Shown piece after piece: positions 10,201 to 17,592 of a stretch of 36,917 bases of DNA. Under the pieces are notes generated by a model. The model worked only from the letters and a program-made list of their open reading frames with translations, searched no databases and was not told the DNA's origin. The stretch covers positions 1-36,917 of the forward strand of contig JAFQFD010000040.1 in the NCBI GenBank assembly GCA_017415715.1, read 5' to 3'. Origin of the DNA: Bacteroidales bacterium. Lineage in GTDB: Bacteria > Bacteroidota > Bacteroidia > Bacteroidales > UBA932. Position numbers and translations under genes: made by a program. Each line of letters begins with the position of its first letter. Positions within the stretch are counted from its first letter, which is position 1.

Positions 10201-10926
10201 ATGAAGCCTGAAAGGCCAGAGATTCCGGAACTCGTTGGAGAAGAGGATATTATGGAGAAATTGAAAGCAGAGAAGGAGCTCGTGGGAATGTACCTCTCAG
10301 CTCATCCTCTCGACACCTTCACGTTCGAGATGGAGAACTTCACCACCTGCCAGGTGAGCGAACTTGGAACGCTCATCAGCGAATGCAATGCGACCAGGAC
10401 GCCGGCGAAGGTAAGGGTGGCGGGATTCATCACAGCTGTGCAGGAGACCACGACCAAGAGCGGAAGCCCTATGTCAAAGATGACAGTGGAGGACTATAGC
10501 GGAAGCTATGAATTCGCATTCTTCGGCAAGAACCATGAGGAATTCATGGCATATCTGAAGCTCCATACAGCAATCTTCATTGAAGGAGTCATCGAAGAAA
10601 GGTACAGACCAAACGAGAAGAATCCTAAACCGGACCTGATCTTCAAGCCAAAGGGCATGAAACTGCTTGGAAACGTCACAGAAGAGCTCGTGAAGGGCTT
10701 CTCGATATATGTGACCACACCTATGCTCAGCCCGGACTTCAGAGACAGACTGGTCAAAATGCTGAAGAGGAACAAAGGAAAGGTGCCTCTCACAATGTTC
10801 CTCTTTGATCCTCAGAAGAAATGGAATATAGAATTCCTGTCACACAAGTTCAGCGTGCAGATATCCCAGCCGTTCATCGAAGAACTCAAAAGCCTGGGCA
10901 TCCGCTATTCAGTGTCTAAAAAATAA
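7255..10926 (+). CDS. dnaE: DNA polymerase III alpha subunit
   Basis: The 1223-residue product is a DnaE-type replicative polymerase. It opens with a PHP domain (HLHVHTQYSILDG, residues 5-17). The palm carries the catalytic pair in MPDVDIDF (Asp439 and Asp441) and a third candidate aspartate in MDFLGLRT (Asp613). Fingers, helix-hairpin-helix and a C-terminal OB-fold region (about 1035-1120) follow. No DEDD proofreading domain is inserted, so proofreading would come from a separate subunit. The length is normal for Bacteroidota DnaE. The start is the first ATG after a good promoter. Its last 11 bases overlap the 3' end of the convergent EEP-fold gene. Confidence 0.97.
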   Translation: MSFVHLHVHTQYSILDGQASISGLFERAKELGMPALAITDHGNMYGVKEFLKVAKKFPEVKPIIGCEIYVTRHYDHKLRDKDHRGYYHLILLAKNYNGYKNLMKIVSTGHIEGKYYDRPRVCHEIVEQYAQDLICCSACIAGELPRAVIAGDMEGAMKVIEWHKKVFGDDYYLEVQQHKTEIPGQSQEVYERQLIANAGIYELAEKTGIKVIASNDVHFVRKEDGPAHDRLICLTTNADIDDPNRMRYTQQEYLKSEEEMADLFYDHLETLSNTLEVADKIESYKVDKDPILPKFDLPEEFLAQIDTHLETYKHIIDEGRCDKNGNERGEEFCNSVAYLCHLTYKGAHWRYGETLTDEQAERIEFELKTICKMGFPDYFLIVQDFIAAARSEGISVGPGRGSAAGSAVAYCLKITNIDPIKYDLLFERFLNPDRINMPDVDIDFDDDGRYRVFQYIEEKYGKDHISHVITYGTMAAKSAIKDVARVSKLPIEESNRLTKLVPDKPFEATIVEDGKKVTKEFKPKLKFCIKYGDLKAEMENGTPLVKEVLTYAEKLEGCIRQTGVHACAMIIGRGNLTEFIPISIANDKLTGEEVWVSQYDGHYIEEVGMLKMDFLGLRTLSIIKECQANIKKRHGIEFDIEQIPIDDPETYALYSRGDTTSVFQFESPGMKEWLIKLQPTRFEDLIAMNALYRPGPMDYIPDFVERKQGRQEIKYDLPQMEDILQDTYGITVYQEQVMLLSRKLADFTRGQADTLRKAMGKKLKDVLDGLKGLFIEGGTKNGHPKDMLEKIWADWEKFASYAFNKSHATCYAWVSYQTGWLKAHYPAEFQAANLTKNLSNMDEIKKIMDDCKKNGIKVLNPDINESDSKFTVNKQGQIRFGLGGIKGFGDNIVKAILAEREENGIFPDIYNFVERMSGVVNRKAFEALLHSGAFDSFGISRKQFTTPGKSGDIFIDTLLKYGELYKRDEMESAISLFGDSDEMKPERPEIPELVGEEDIMEKLKAEKELVGMYLSAHPLDTFTFEMENFTTCQVSELGTLISECNATRTPAKVRVAGFITAVQETTTKSGSPMSKMTVEDYSGSYEFAFFGKNHEEFMAYLKLHTAIFIEGVIEERYRPNEKNPKPDLIFKPKGMKLLGNVTEELVKGFSIYVTTPMLSPDFRDRLVKMLKRNKGKVPLTMFLFDPQKKWNIEFLSHKFSVQISQPFIEELKSLGIRYSVSKK

Positions 10927-11755
10927 GTCTTGCGACTATCGGGTAATGATCGGAAACGTACGTCCTCTGGGCGTACTTTTTCGTTACTGTCTGATACTCC
11001 GGGCAGGAGCTGAAGCCTGAGATGTAGATGTAGTCTATCACATCATCTGCCTTTGCCTTTCCCCAGCCGTTGAATGTGTTGTGATTGTCGGTCTTGAGGG
11101 CGACCTTACGGGTACTCTTCATCTTCGCGTCGAGACCCTTGAGTTCCGGTGCTGTCGGCTTGATGTTGAAGTCTCCCGTGAGGACCATAGGATATCCCTC
11201 GGGGTTGATTTCCGCTATCCTGTCTACAATCAGGTCAAGTCCGTTCTTACGCGCCTCGACTCCTACATGATCCAGATGAGTGTTCACGAAGTAGAACTTC
11301 TTTCCTGTCCTCTTGTCCTTCATAAGGGCCCAGGTTGCTGTCCTGTAGCAGGCAGCATCCCAACCCTTGGAAGGCTTGTCCGGAGTCTCTGAGAGCCAGA
11401 AAGTGCCCCATTTGAGCATCTTCACTGTCTTCTTGTTCCAGAATATGGACATATATTCGCCTTTCTTCTTGCCGTCGTCCCTGCCGACACCTACACAGTC
11501 ATAATCCTTGGTGAACTCCTCAAGGAACTTGATCTGGTCGCCAAGCGCCTCCTGCACTCCGAACACATCAGGCTGCTGGTCTTCCAGCATCTCCAGCGTC
11601 GCCGGGCAGCGATACATCCACGAATTGGTACCGTCTTTGGCAATGCCCTGACGGATATTATACGACATTACCTTCAGCTCGGAAGACTGCGCGATAGCAA
11701 ACTGTGGCAGCAATGATAATGCTGCCACAATCATGATATGTAAATACCTTCGCAT
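10916..11755 (-). CDS. Secreted endonuclease/exonuclease/phosphatase-fold hydrolase
   Basis: The 279-residue product has a signal peptide (cleavage probably after IAQ, near residue 23) and a complete EEP-fold domain. Expected motifs are visible: SYNIR (31-35), QEA with metal-binding Glu69, NTHLDH with His160, TGDFN with Asp195 and Asn197, DYIY with Asp241, and SDHYP with Asp269 and His270. This metal-dependent phosphodiesterase superfamily includes nucleases, phosphatases and sphingomyelinase-like enzymes. Exported Bacteroidota members are often annotated only as EEP family, so the substrate cannot be stated. It lies 4 bases after the lipocalin-like gene and ends the minus-strand operon. Its 3' end overlaps dnaE by 11 bases. 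Confidence 0.85.
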   Translation of the reverse strand: MRRYLHIMIVAALSLLPQFAIAQSSELKVMSYNIRQGIAKDGTNSWMYRCPATLEMLEDQQPDVFGVQEALGDQIKFLEEFTKDYDCVGVGRDDGKKKGEYMSIFWNKKTVKMLKWGTFWLSETPDKPSKGWDAACYRTATWALMKDKRTGKKFYFVNTHLDHVGVEARKNGLDLIVDRIAEINPEGYPMVLTGDFNIKPTAPELKGLDAKMKSTRKVALKTDNHNTFNGWGKAKADDVIDYIYISGFSSCPEYQTVTKKYAQRTYVSDHYPIVARLIF

Positions 11756-11759
11756 TCTA

Positions 11760-12140
11760 TTACTTTTCGAAATTCAGACGTACATCCATTCCATCTTCCT
11801 GCATTGTAAGAGAAAGCTTTCCTTTTGCATACTTAAAAGTAATCGTCTCCCCTTCCTCGTCCGTAACCAGAATATCAGTACCATCGACCGCATATACCAT
11901 TTCAGTAGAATCTTCCCTCTCACCTTCTGATATGATTACTCCCGTCACAGTATTGTCAGACTTGAACTTGAATTCCATCGAAAGCCCTGCTTCTTCACAA
12001 TTCATGGACATAATGACCTCGCCATCGCTGAGGACATCTATAGTTGTACTCTTCCATGTTCCAACCAAACCTGCTGGCTGTGCATTGGCTGCAATGCCGA
12101 AGAATGCCAGAACCAATGACACCAAGAAAAACTTTTTCAT
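11760..12140 (-). CDS. Exported lipocalin-like small protein
   Basis: The 126-residue product has a signal peptide ending at ANAQ (about residue 21) with no lipobox, so it is predicted to be free in the periplasm or secreted. The mature part is a small beta domain starting at GLVGTWK, with MEFKFKSDNT and a YAVDGTDI strand. These match the layout of the lipoprotein at 6717-7124 (VGTWK, MEFTFNADGT, YSVNGN). The two are likely paralogous lipocalin-like domains. Function is unknown. It sits 25 bases after the GH3 gene and 4 before the EEP gene, so it is probably cotranscribed with them. Confidence 0.6.
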   Translation of the reverse strand: MKKFFLVSLVLAFFGIAANAQPAGLVGTWKSTTIDVLSDGEVIMSMNCEEAGLSMEFKFKSDNTVTGVIISEGEREDSTEMVYAVDGTDILVTDEEGETITFKYAKGKLSLTMQEDGMDVRLNFEK

Positions 12141-12143
12141 AAT

Positions 12144-12160
12144 CTAAAATTAAATTTTAG
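12144..12160. repeat. Short A/T-rich palindrome between GH3 and lipocalin-like genes
   Basis: CTAAAAT and ATTTTAG form a perfect 7-bp stem around a TAA loop in the 25-base gap. It is too weak to be called a terminator. It may modulate read-through or mRNA processing within the minus-strand operon. Confidence 0.35.
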
Positions 12161-12165
12161 GATTG

Positions 12166-14403
12166 TTAATTCAACATGAAATTTACCATTGTCTGGATAT
12201 CGCCTGCCGACCTTGCGAAGAGGGCCTGGAACTCACCTGGCTCTGCAACCCACTCGTGCTTGTCTGCATCGAACCAGCTGAGGTCTTCAGCATCGATCTC
12301 GAATGTCACCGTCTTCTTCTGGCCTGCCTTGAGGAATACCTTCTCAAAGCCCTTGAGTTCCTTTGCAGGACGGTCGATAGACGCCTCAGGATCAGCGATA
12401 TAGAGCTGAACAACCTCGGCTCCGTCATAGTCTCCGGTATTAGCCACGTCAACAGAAACCTTGAGCGTGCCAGAAGCTGTCATGGACGGTTTTGCCGCCT
12501 TTGCGTTGCTGTACTCGAATGTCGTATAGCTGAGACCATGTCCGAACGGGAACTGGACTGGAATCTCCTTTGTGTCATACCATCTGTATCCTACATAGAC
12601 ACCCTCGTCATAGTGTGTCTGCCAATACTGGTCGCCCGGCTCCTTGATGCCAGGATACTGGCGCTCGGTCTTGATAGGGCCGTCCTCATAGCAGAACGGA
12701 ACAGAGAACGGAAGTCTTCCTGAAGGATTGACCTTACCGGTGAGAACGTCTGCGAGGGCGTTTCCGGTCTCGGTACCGCCATACCAACCCTGAACGATGG
12801 CGCCGACCTTGTCAGCCCATGGCATAGCCACTGCAGAACCTGAAATGTTCACAACCACGAGGTTCTTTGCCACCTCTGCAAGGGCCTCTATGACCTTTTC
12901 CTGACCATATGGAAGAGTGATCTGGAGACGGTCTGTGCTCTCGTTGTCCTGGTGCGCGCTCTTGTTCAGACCGCCGACGAAGATCACATAGTCCGCGTCC
13001 TTTGCAGCCTCTACAGCCTCTGCGATGAGGACTTCAGGAGAACGGTTGTCAGTGAGGTCCTGACCTGTATCAACCGCATTGTATGATGTTGAAGTGTCAC
13101 CCACATAACCGCGAGCCCATACCACCTCAGCCTTGTCGCCATAAGCATTCTGGATACCCTCGAGAGGGTTGACCTCATATGCTGTCTTGAGGTTTGAGCT
13201 TCCGCCGCCCACTACCATCTTCTTCACTACGTTCTCGCCCACGAGGAGGATCTTGCCGCCTTCCGGCACGTTGAGAGGAAGAGTGTTGTTGTCGTTCTTG
13301 AGAAGGACTACACCTGCCGCAGAGATGTCGCGCGCTGCCTGATAGTGCTCAGGGCATACGAAGCGGCCGTAGTTAGGCTCAGGACGCATGCTTGTGCGGA
13401 AGATCGTGCGGAGGATGCGGCGCACCTTGTCGTCGAGCTCCTTTGTGGTGTATGTACCCTCACGGAGACCCTTCAGATATGGGTCAGCCATATGATAGTT
13501 CCTGTAACCGTCGCTTGCTGCGCCTGTGAGGCCGTTTGTCCATGTGCCCATCTCGATGTCAAGACCGTTGAGGACAGCTTCCTCGTCGTCGCGGCATCCG
13601 CCCCAGTCGCTGACTACGACTCCGTCAAAGCCCCATTCGCCCTTGAGGATGTCCACGAGGAGTTTCTTGTTGTGGCAGTTGAACTGGCCGTTGTAGAGGT
13701 TGTATGATCCCATGATGGCCCAGGCATTTCCTTCCTGAACGGCTGCCTTGAAGGCCGGGAGATAGATTTCATAGAGAGTCCTGTCGTCAACCACAGAGTT
13801 AGACTGTGTGCGCTGGAACTCCTGGTTGTTCACTGCATAGTGCTTTACGCAGGCAGCGACACCGTTTTCCTGAACACCTTTTACGTAAGGGACAACCATC
13901 TGACCTGCAAGATATGGGTCCTCACCCATGTACTCGAAGTTACGTCCGTTGAGCGGAGTGCGGCAGATGTTGATGCCAGGTCCCAGGAGGATGTCCTTCT
14001 TGCGGTAGCGCGCCTCCTCACCGATGCTGCGGCCGTAGAGGAGGGACATTTCCTTGTCCCATGTCGCTGCGAGGTTGATGAGCGCTGGGAATGCCGTACA
14101 TGAGTCGTTTGTCCAGCCTGCCTGGTCCCACTCGTCCCAGAGTACCTCAGGACGGATGCCGTGAGGACCGTCTGTATGCCATACTTCAGGAATGCCGAGG
14201 CGCGGAACGCCGCGTGAACTGAACTTTGACTGTGCTGTGGTCATGCCTACCTTCTCCTCGAGGGTCATGCGTGCAAGAGCATCCTCAACCCTCTCCTCAA
14301 CAGGAGCGTTCGGATTGAGATAGGTCGGGCCGTCGAATTTCGGCTGGTTGCAGCAGGCAGCCAGAAGAAGGGCCGCTGCCGACAGGATGATGGTCTTTTT
14401 CAT
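12166..14403 (-). CDS. Family 3 glycoside hydrolase (beta-glucosidase-like lipoprotein)
   Basis: The 745-residue product is a full-length GH3 enzyme. A lipoprotein signal is present (LLLAAC, Cys17). The TIM-barrel domain contains VPRLGIPEVWHTDGPHG (66-82) and VVVSDWGG, whose Asp266 is the expected nucleophile. The second alpha/beta domain contains DNESTDRLQITLP, whose Glu488 is the likely acid/base. A fibronectin III-like domain ends the protein (about 645-740). This layout is typical of periplasmic beta-glucosidases and beta-xylosidases, and exact specificity cannot be read from it. It lies between the mutarotase-like and lipocalin-like genes in the minus arm and probably trims oligosaccharides imported by SusCD. 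Confidence 0.93.
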   Translation of the reverse strand: MKKTIILSAAALLLAACCNQPKFDGPTYLNPNAPVEERVEDALARMTLEEKVGMTTAQSKFSSRGVPRLGIPEVWHTDGPHGIRPEVLWDEWDQAGWTNDSCTAFPALINLAATWDKEMSLLYGRSIGEEARYRKKDILLGPGINICRTPLNGRNFEYMGEDPYLAGQMVVPYVKGVQENGVAACVKHYAVNNQEFQRTQSNSVVDDRTLYEIYLPAFKAAVQEGNAWAIMGSYNLYNGQFNCHNKKLLVDILKGEWGFDGVVVSDWGGCRDDEEAVLNGLDIEMGTWTNGLTGAASDGYRNYHMADPYLKGLREGTYTTKELDDKVRRILRTIFRTSMRPEPNYGRFVCPEHYQAARDISAAGVVLLKNDNNTLPLNVPEGGKILLVGENVVKKMVVGGGSSNLKTAYEVNPLEGIQNAYGDKAEVVWARGYVGDTSTSYNAVDTGQDLTDNRSPEVLIAEAVEAAKDADYVIFVGGLNKSAHQDNESTDRLQITLPYGQEKVIEALAEVAKNLVVVNISGSAVAMPWADKVGAIVQGWYGGTETGNALADVLTGKVNPSGRLPFSVPFCYEDGPIKTERQYPGIKEPGDQYWQTHYDEGVYVGYRWYDTKEIPVQFPFGHGLSYTTFEYSNAKAAKPSMTASGTLKVSVDVANTGDYDGAEVVQLYIADPEASIDRPAKELKGFEKVFLKAGQKKTVTFEIDAEDLSWFDADKHEWVAEPGEFQALFARSAGDIQTMVNFMLN

Positions 14404-14436
14404 ATCTAAGTGTTATTGATTATGCGGTTAATCCTA

Positions 14437-14444
14437 CAAATATA
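14437..14444 (-). promoter_or_regulatory. Putative -7 element upstream of the GH3 gene
   Basis: On the minus strand these bases read TATATTTG, an exact TAnnTTTG match, 33 bases before the GH3 ATG. The -33 region falls inside the palindromic repeat at 14454-14487 and has no clear TTTG. If it is active, the repeat contributes to the promoter. Confidence 0.4.
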
Positions 14445-14453
14445 ATAAAAAGA

Positions 14454-14487
14454 GATTTCTCCACTCACTTTGTTAGGTCGAAATGAC
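14454..14487 (-). repeat. Palindromic repeat, GTCATTTCGA type (copy 1)
   Basis: This 34-base element begins GTCATTTCGA and ends AGAAATC on the minus strand. It matches the copy at 15394-15427 at 29 of 34 positions and in the same orientation. Together the two copies bracket the mutarotase-like gene. Ends and general form resemble REP-like elements dispersed in bacterial genomes. Confidence 0.7.
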
Positions 14488-14508
14488 AATAAAACTGTCT
14501 GGTTGAAG

Positions 14509-15384
14509 TCATGACAGTCTGTATTCTATGGAAAAGGCGAGAGTCTGACCCGGGTCTATGCAGAAGTCTATGTAAGGCTCTATGCATGCTATGCGGTGGT
14601 TGGACCAGAAGACTGCCTTTGTCATAGGCTCGGAACAGGAGGCGTCAACTCCTCTGCCGGTCTGCTCTTCGCGAAGCGCAAACGCATTCGGACTTCCTGA
14701 AAGGCCTTTCCCTGACTCATGAAGATTACCGGTAAACACCGATTCCCCTTTCTGCAATGTCCTTGTAAAGCGGATGCCACTGCCGGAAAACCCGACTTCA
14801 GAGTACTCGGCACGCCAGTCTCCTTCTGGCTTGAACGGGAAATCCAGCTGACGCGACTCTCCCGTCTCAAGGAGGCCGAGAGTGAAGAAGTTATGATTAT
14901 AGACATCGCCCATGAGGGCCTTTCTGCCTGTGTTTCTGAGGCAGTGGCTGATGCGGAATGAATTCTCGCCGGTGATGGTGATCTCCTTCATGTATTCATA
15001 TTCCGAATCTATGAAATGTCCGAACACAGCTGTATTTTCAGTCACGCAGAGCGTCCTGCGACCGGGGTCTATGATCTTGTGCAGCTTGAAACGGTCATAT
15101 GGACCTTCCATCTTTTCAAGCACTCCGACGCCGATCTTCAGAAACGGCTCACCTGGCCGGGCATCATCCAGACCTATGGGGCTGAACTCCTCGGCAGGGC
15201 CGCAGACTGCGTCATGCATCACCGGAGAATAGCTCTCGAACCACTCCTCGGTGTAGTTGCAGCCTTTGTATTCTATGCTATGGAAGACTCCCGCCCAGTC
15301 GAAGCGGGTTCCACGATAATAACCCTTCTCGCCGTCTGGAGCGTGAAGGGTTATCTTCAGGGTATCGTTTTTTATTTCAATCAT
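14509..15384 (-). CDS. Aldose 1-epimerase-like (galactose mutarotase fold) protein
   Basis: The 291-residue product has no signal peptide and is probably cytoplasmic. It shows a galactose-mutarotase-like beta-supersandwich pattern: GTRFDWAG near 25-32, YNHNFF (His164 as candidate catalytic histidine) and CIEPYIDF (Glu269 as candidate base) near the C-terminus. The family interconverts alpha and beta anomers of free sugars, which would help deliver the right anomer to an isomerase or kinase. I place the start at 15384 (MIEIK). An in-frame ATG at 15429 is open, but the extra 15 codons would be read straight through the palindromic repeat at 15394-15427. The exact sugar is unknown. Confidence 0.7.
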   Translation of the reverse strand: MIEIKNDTLKITLHAPDGEKGYYRGTRFDWAGVFHSIEYKGCNYTEEWFESYSPVMHDAVCGPAEEFSPIGLDDARPGEPFLKIGVGVLEKMEGPYDRFKLHKIIDPGRRTLCVTENTAVFGHFIDSEYEYMKEITITGENSFRISHCLRNTGRKALMGDVYNHNFFTLGLLETGESRQLDFPFKPEGDWRAEYSEVGFSGSGIRFTRTLQKGESVFTGNLHESGKGLSGSPNAFALREEQTGRGVDASCSEPMTKAVFWSNHRIACIEPYIDFCIDPGQTLAFSIEYRLS

Positions 15385-15393
15385 GGTTATAAA

Positions 15394-15427
15394 GATTTCT
15401 CCACTCGCTTCGCTCGGTCGAAATGAC
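15394..15427 (-). repeat. Palindromic repeat, GTCATTTCGA type (copy 2)
   Basis: This second 34-base copy ends 9 bases before the mutarotase-like ATG, on its upstream side. It is directly oriented with copy 1 (29/34 identical) and shares outer sequence with the shorter element at 33582-33607. It occupies the translation-initiation region and would fold into a hairpin in the mRNA leader. Confidence 0.7.
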
Positions 15428-15448
15428 AATTGATGCGTAGGATCTGCG

Positions 15449-17464
15449 TCAGAGTCTGGTAGGGAATTCCGCTATGCGGAGGGTTGTGCAGCCGTATGGA
15501 ATGAGCTCTATCCATACTTCTTCGCCTGTGTCGTCTCCGTCTTCACGGTAGTATGCAATCTGGCCTGTGGATCCGTTGTATTCCTTCCATGGCTTGATGA
15601 CAACGGCCTTCGCCCTGATGGTCACAGGGGCATTTTCGAGGTTCCATGGATACAGGCCGGCGTCCTGACGGACTTCTACCTTGAAGTTCTCCGTCATCTT
15701 CTCCGGAGTCATGTCCTTGAGGCGGAAGCCATAGTTCCATGGAGTGTCAGAGACACATGTCCAGTAGTATGGTCCGTATTTTCCTTCATATGAAGACTCG
15801 AATTCGTGCTTCTCCCACTTTTCTTCCATCTTAAGCGCATACACGAGCGGTCCACGCTCCACGACTGTCGCGCCGTCATACCAGTGGCTGATGCGCACTT
15901 CCATAGGGAAAGTGAGTGTGACCACGTCACCCTTTGCCCATACACGCTCTATTCGTACGGCCTCGCCGGCCTTCGGAGCATCACATACTGATTCTCCGTT
16001 CACCTGCACCTGAGCATTCTGACACCACTCGGGAATTCTGAAATATAACGGGAACTCCGCTTTCTTCACCTTCCTTGACGGGTAGCTTACAGTCACTTTC
16101 ACTGTCTCCTCGAACGGGTAGAGAGTCTCCTGCTTCAGGGATACCTCAACGCCGCCCGAGACCTTTGCAGTCACTGTTGACGGAGCATATACGAATGCGG
16201 CCAGACCGCCGTCCTTGCTTGCATACCAGAGGTTCTGGGTGAATTTCGGCCAGCCCTGGTGCATGTTGCATGAGCAGCATGGATATCCGTTCAGGACACC
16301 GAATACATTGTCATTGTCCTCATGCTGGGTCACGAAATTCCTCCACTCGCGGGAGCATGCTATCTGGTTTGTCTGCTGGTAGTATTGGCGTCCGTCATAG
16401 GCGTCCGTCGCCTGGGTCGGAAGGGCGTTGTACGCCACCCTTTCCAGGTGGTCGGCCCACTGGAGGTCTGCCGTGGCCTGGAGCATTTCCTCGAGAGAAT
16501 ACATCATCTCCACTGCGGTGCAGAGCTCTGATCCGCGTGTCGGGTCGCCGAAATGCACCTGCTCGTCGCCGGCCCACAGACCTGTAGGGAGACCGAATGT
16601 GTGCCTCATTATCTTCAGGGCGTTCTTCGGAGCGTTCAGGTCCTTCTCGTCGTGCGACCTCTGCCACCAGATCACCGGCTCCTTGAAGCCGTGAGCGAGG
16701 TTTACCGTGTGCATCGAATTCTGGACTCTTAGTTCGTTGGTCTCGCCCCAGAACATCGCTGTCCAAGGAGTTGTCTGGCTGTGGATCAGGTCGCCGAGCT
16801 CAAGAAGGAACTCGTCTCCTGTGATGTTGTAGAGCCAATATACCATGTCAAGGTTGTCACCACCTCTCCATTCTCCCCAGAATGTCCAGTAGTCGAGCGG
16901 CTTCTCCGGAAGGTTGGCGAGCTGGTACTTGAAGTAGTTGGTCATCACGATGATGACGCGCTCGTCGCCTGTTGCCATGTAATATTGCTTGAGGATCTTC
17001 AGGGCGACCATCTTCGGCCACCAGTCCTCGGCCTTTCCGCGCTGGAACCCTTCTATGTATTTACGCGATATCCTGTTGCCGAAGTATCCGTCCTCGAAGG
17101 TCATGGTGAGCATCGACTCCGTCCAGACCCTTGATTTGGCTATAAGTTCCTCGTCACCAAGAAGATAAGCAAGCGGCACGAGACCGTCAAGCCAGTATGG
17201 ACCACGCTCCCAGGTGTCGCCTTCGCCGCCTATCCAGGCGTTGTCGGCGCCGACCACCTCACTGTAGAGTTCGTCAAGATGTCCGGTCATCCCGTCCTTC
17301 TGACGCACGAGCTGGTCATGGAGCCAGCCATCGGCCTTGATGGCACCGATCGGAAGCTCCGCAAAAGCTGTCGGAGCCAGAGGCGCACGGTTGAAAACAT
17401 ACTCCTGGGCATGAATTGCGGCAGATGCCGCTATAAAAGCAAATATTGCAAGTACTTTTTTCAT
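15449..17464 (-). CDS. GH127-like (DUF1680) glycosidase, candidate beta-L-arabinofuranosidase
   Basis: The 671-residue product has a signal peptide (IHAQ, about 1-20) and the alpha/alpha-barrel pattern of the DUF1680 families (GH127, GH146 and relatives). Key sites are visible. GDEQ carries Glu301 as candidate acid/base. SELC carries Glu313 and Cys315. CCSCNMH carries Cys396 and Cys397. In characterised GH127 enzymes a Glu-x-Cys and a Cys-Cys pair bind zinc, and one cysteine of the pair is the nucleophile. The spacing here (81 residues from Cys315 to Cys396) is close to that arrangement. A beta-sandwich region follows from about 425. It is predicted to be periplasmic and to release an L-arabinofuranose-like sugar, but other DUF1680 specificities are possible. 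Confidence 0.85.
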   Translation of the reverse strand: MKKVLAIFAFIAASAAIHAQEYVFNRAPLAPTAFAELPIGAIKADGWLHDQLVRQKDGMTGHLDELYSEVVGADNAWIGGEGDTWERGPYWLDGLVPLAYLLGDEELIAKSRVWTESMLTMTFEDGYFGNRISRKYIEGFQRGKAEDWWPKMVALKILKQYYMATGDERVIIVMTNYFKYQLANLPEKPLDYWTFWGEWRGGDNLDMVYWLYNITGDEFLLELGDLIHSQTTPWTAMFWGETNELRVQNSMHTVNLAHGFKEPVIWWQRSHDEKDLNAPKNALKIMRHTFGLPTGLWAGDEQVHFGDPTRGSELCTAVEMMYSLEEMLQATADLQWADHLERVAYNALPTQATDAYDGRQYYQQTNQIACSREWRNFVTQHEDNDNVFGVLNGYPCCSCNMHQGWPKFTQNLWYASKDGGLAAFVYAPSTVTAKVSGGVEVSLKQETLYPFEETVKVTVSYPSRKVKKAEFPLYFRIPEWCQNAQVQVNGESVCDAPKAGEAVRIERVWAKGDVVTLTFPMEVRISHWYDGATVVERGPLVYALKMEEKWEKHEFESSYEGKYGPYYWTCVSDTPWNYGFRLKDMTPEKMTENFKVEVRQDAGLYPWNLENAPVTIRAKAVVIKPWKEYNGSTGQIAYYREDGDDTGEEVWIELIPYGCTTLRIAEFPTRL

Positions 17465-17486
17465 CCTGAACTGGCGGTGTTACATA

Positions 17487-17587
17487 AAATGACAATAAAA
17501 TGTCACGCTGGTTAGTAAAATGTACTATTTAAGTCTGATCTGGAGGGCGGCGTAACAAGAAAACACGAATTCATGTCACGCCGCTCC
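17487..17587. repeat. Repeat remnant and long stem-loop between GH127 and phosphodiester-glycosidase genes
   Basis: Within the 128-base gap, the 14 bases from 17487 are identical to the outer end of the repeat at 14454-14487 and its flank (from 14481). This suggests a decayed repeat. Farther on, a GC-rich stem pairs 17547-17553 with 17578-17584, and outer bases also pair with a small bulge. The stem lies just past the stop at 17593 on the minus strand and could stabilise or attenuate the transcript entering the GH127 gene. No T run follows it. Confidence 0.4.
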
Positions 17588-17592
17588 GTCAT

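Noticed and set aside
12163-14103. Plus-strand open frames antisense to the GH3 gene
   Set aside because: GH3 motifs on the minus strand are complete, and the antisense frames show no domain or signal.
15385-15429. Start of the mutarotase-like gene at 15429
   Set aside because: The added 15 codons are read through the palindromic repeat and show no family similarity. ATG 15384 gives a normal N-terminus.
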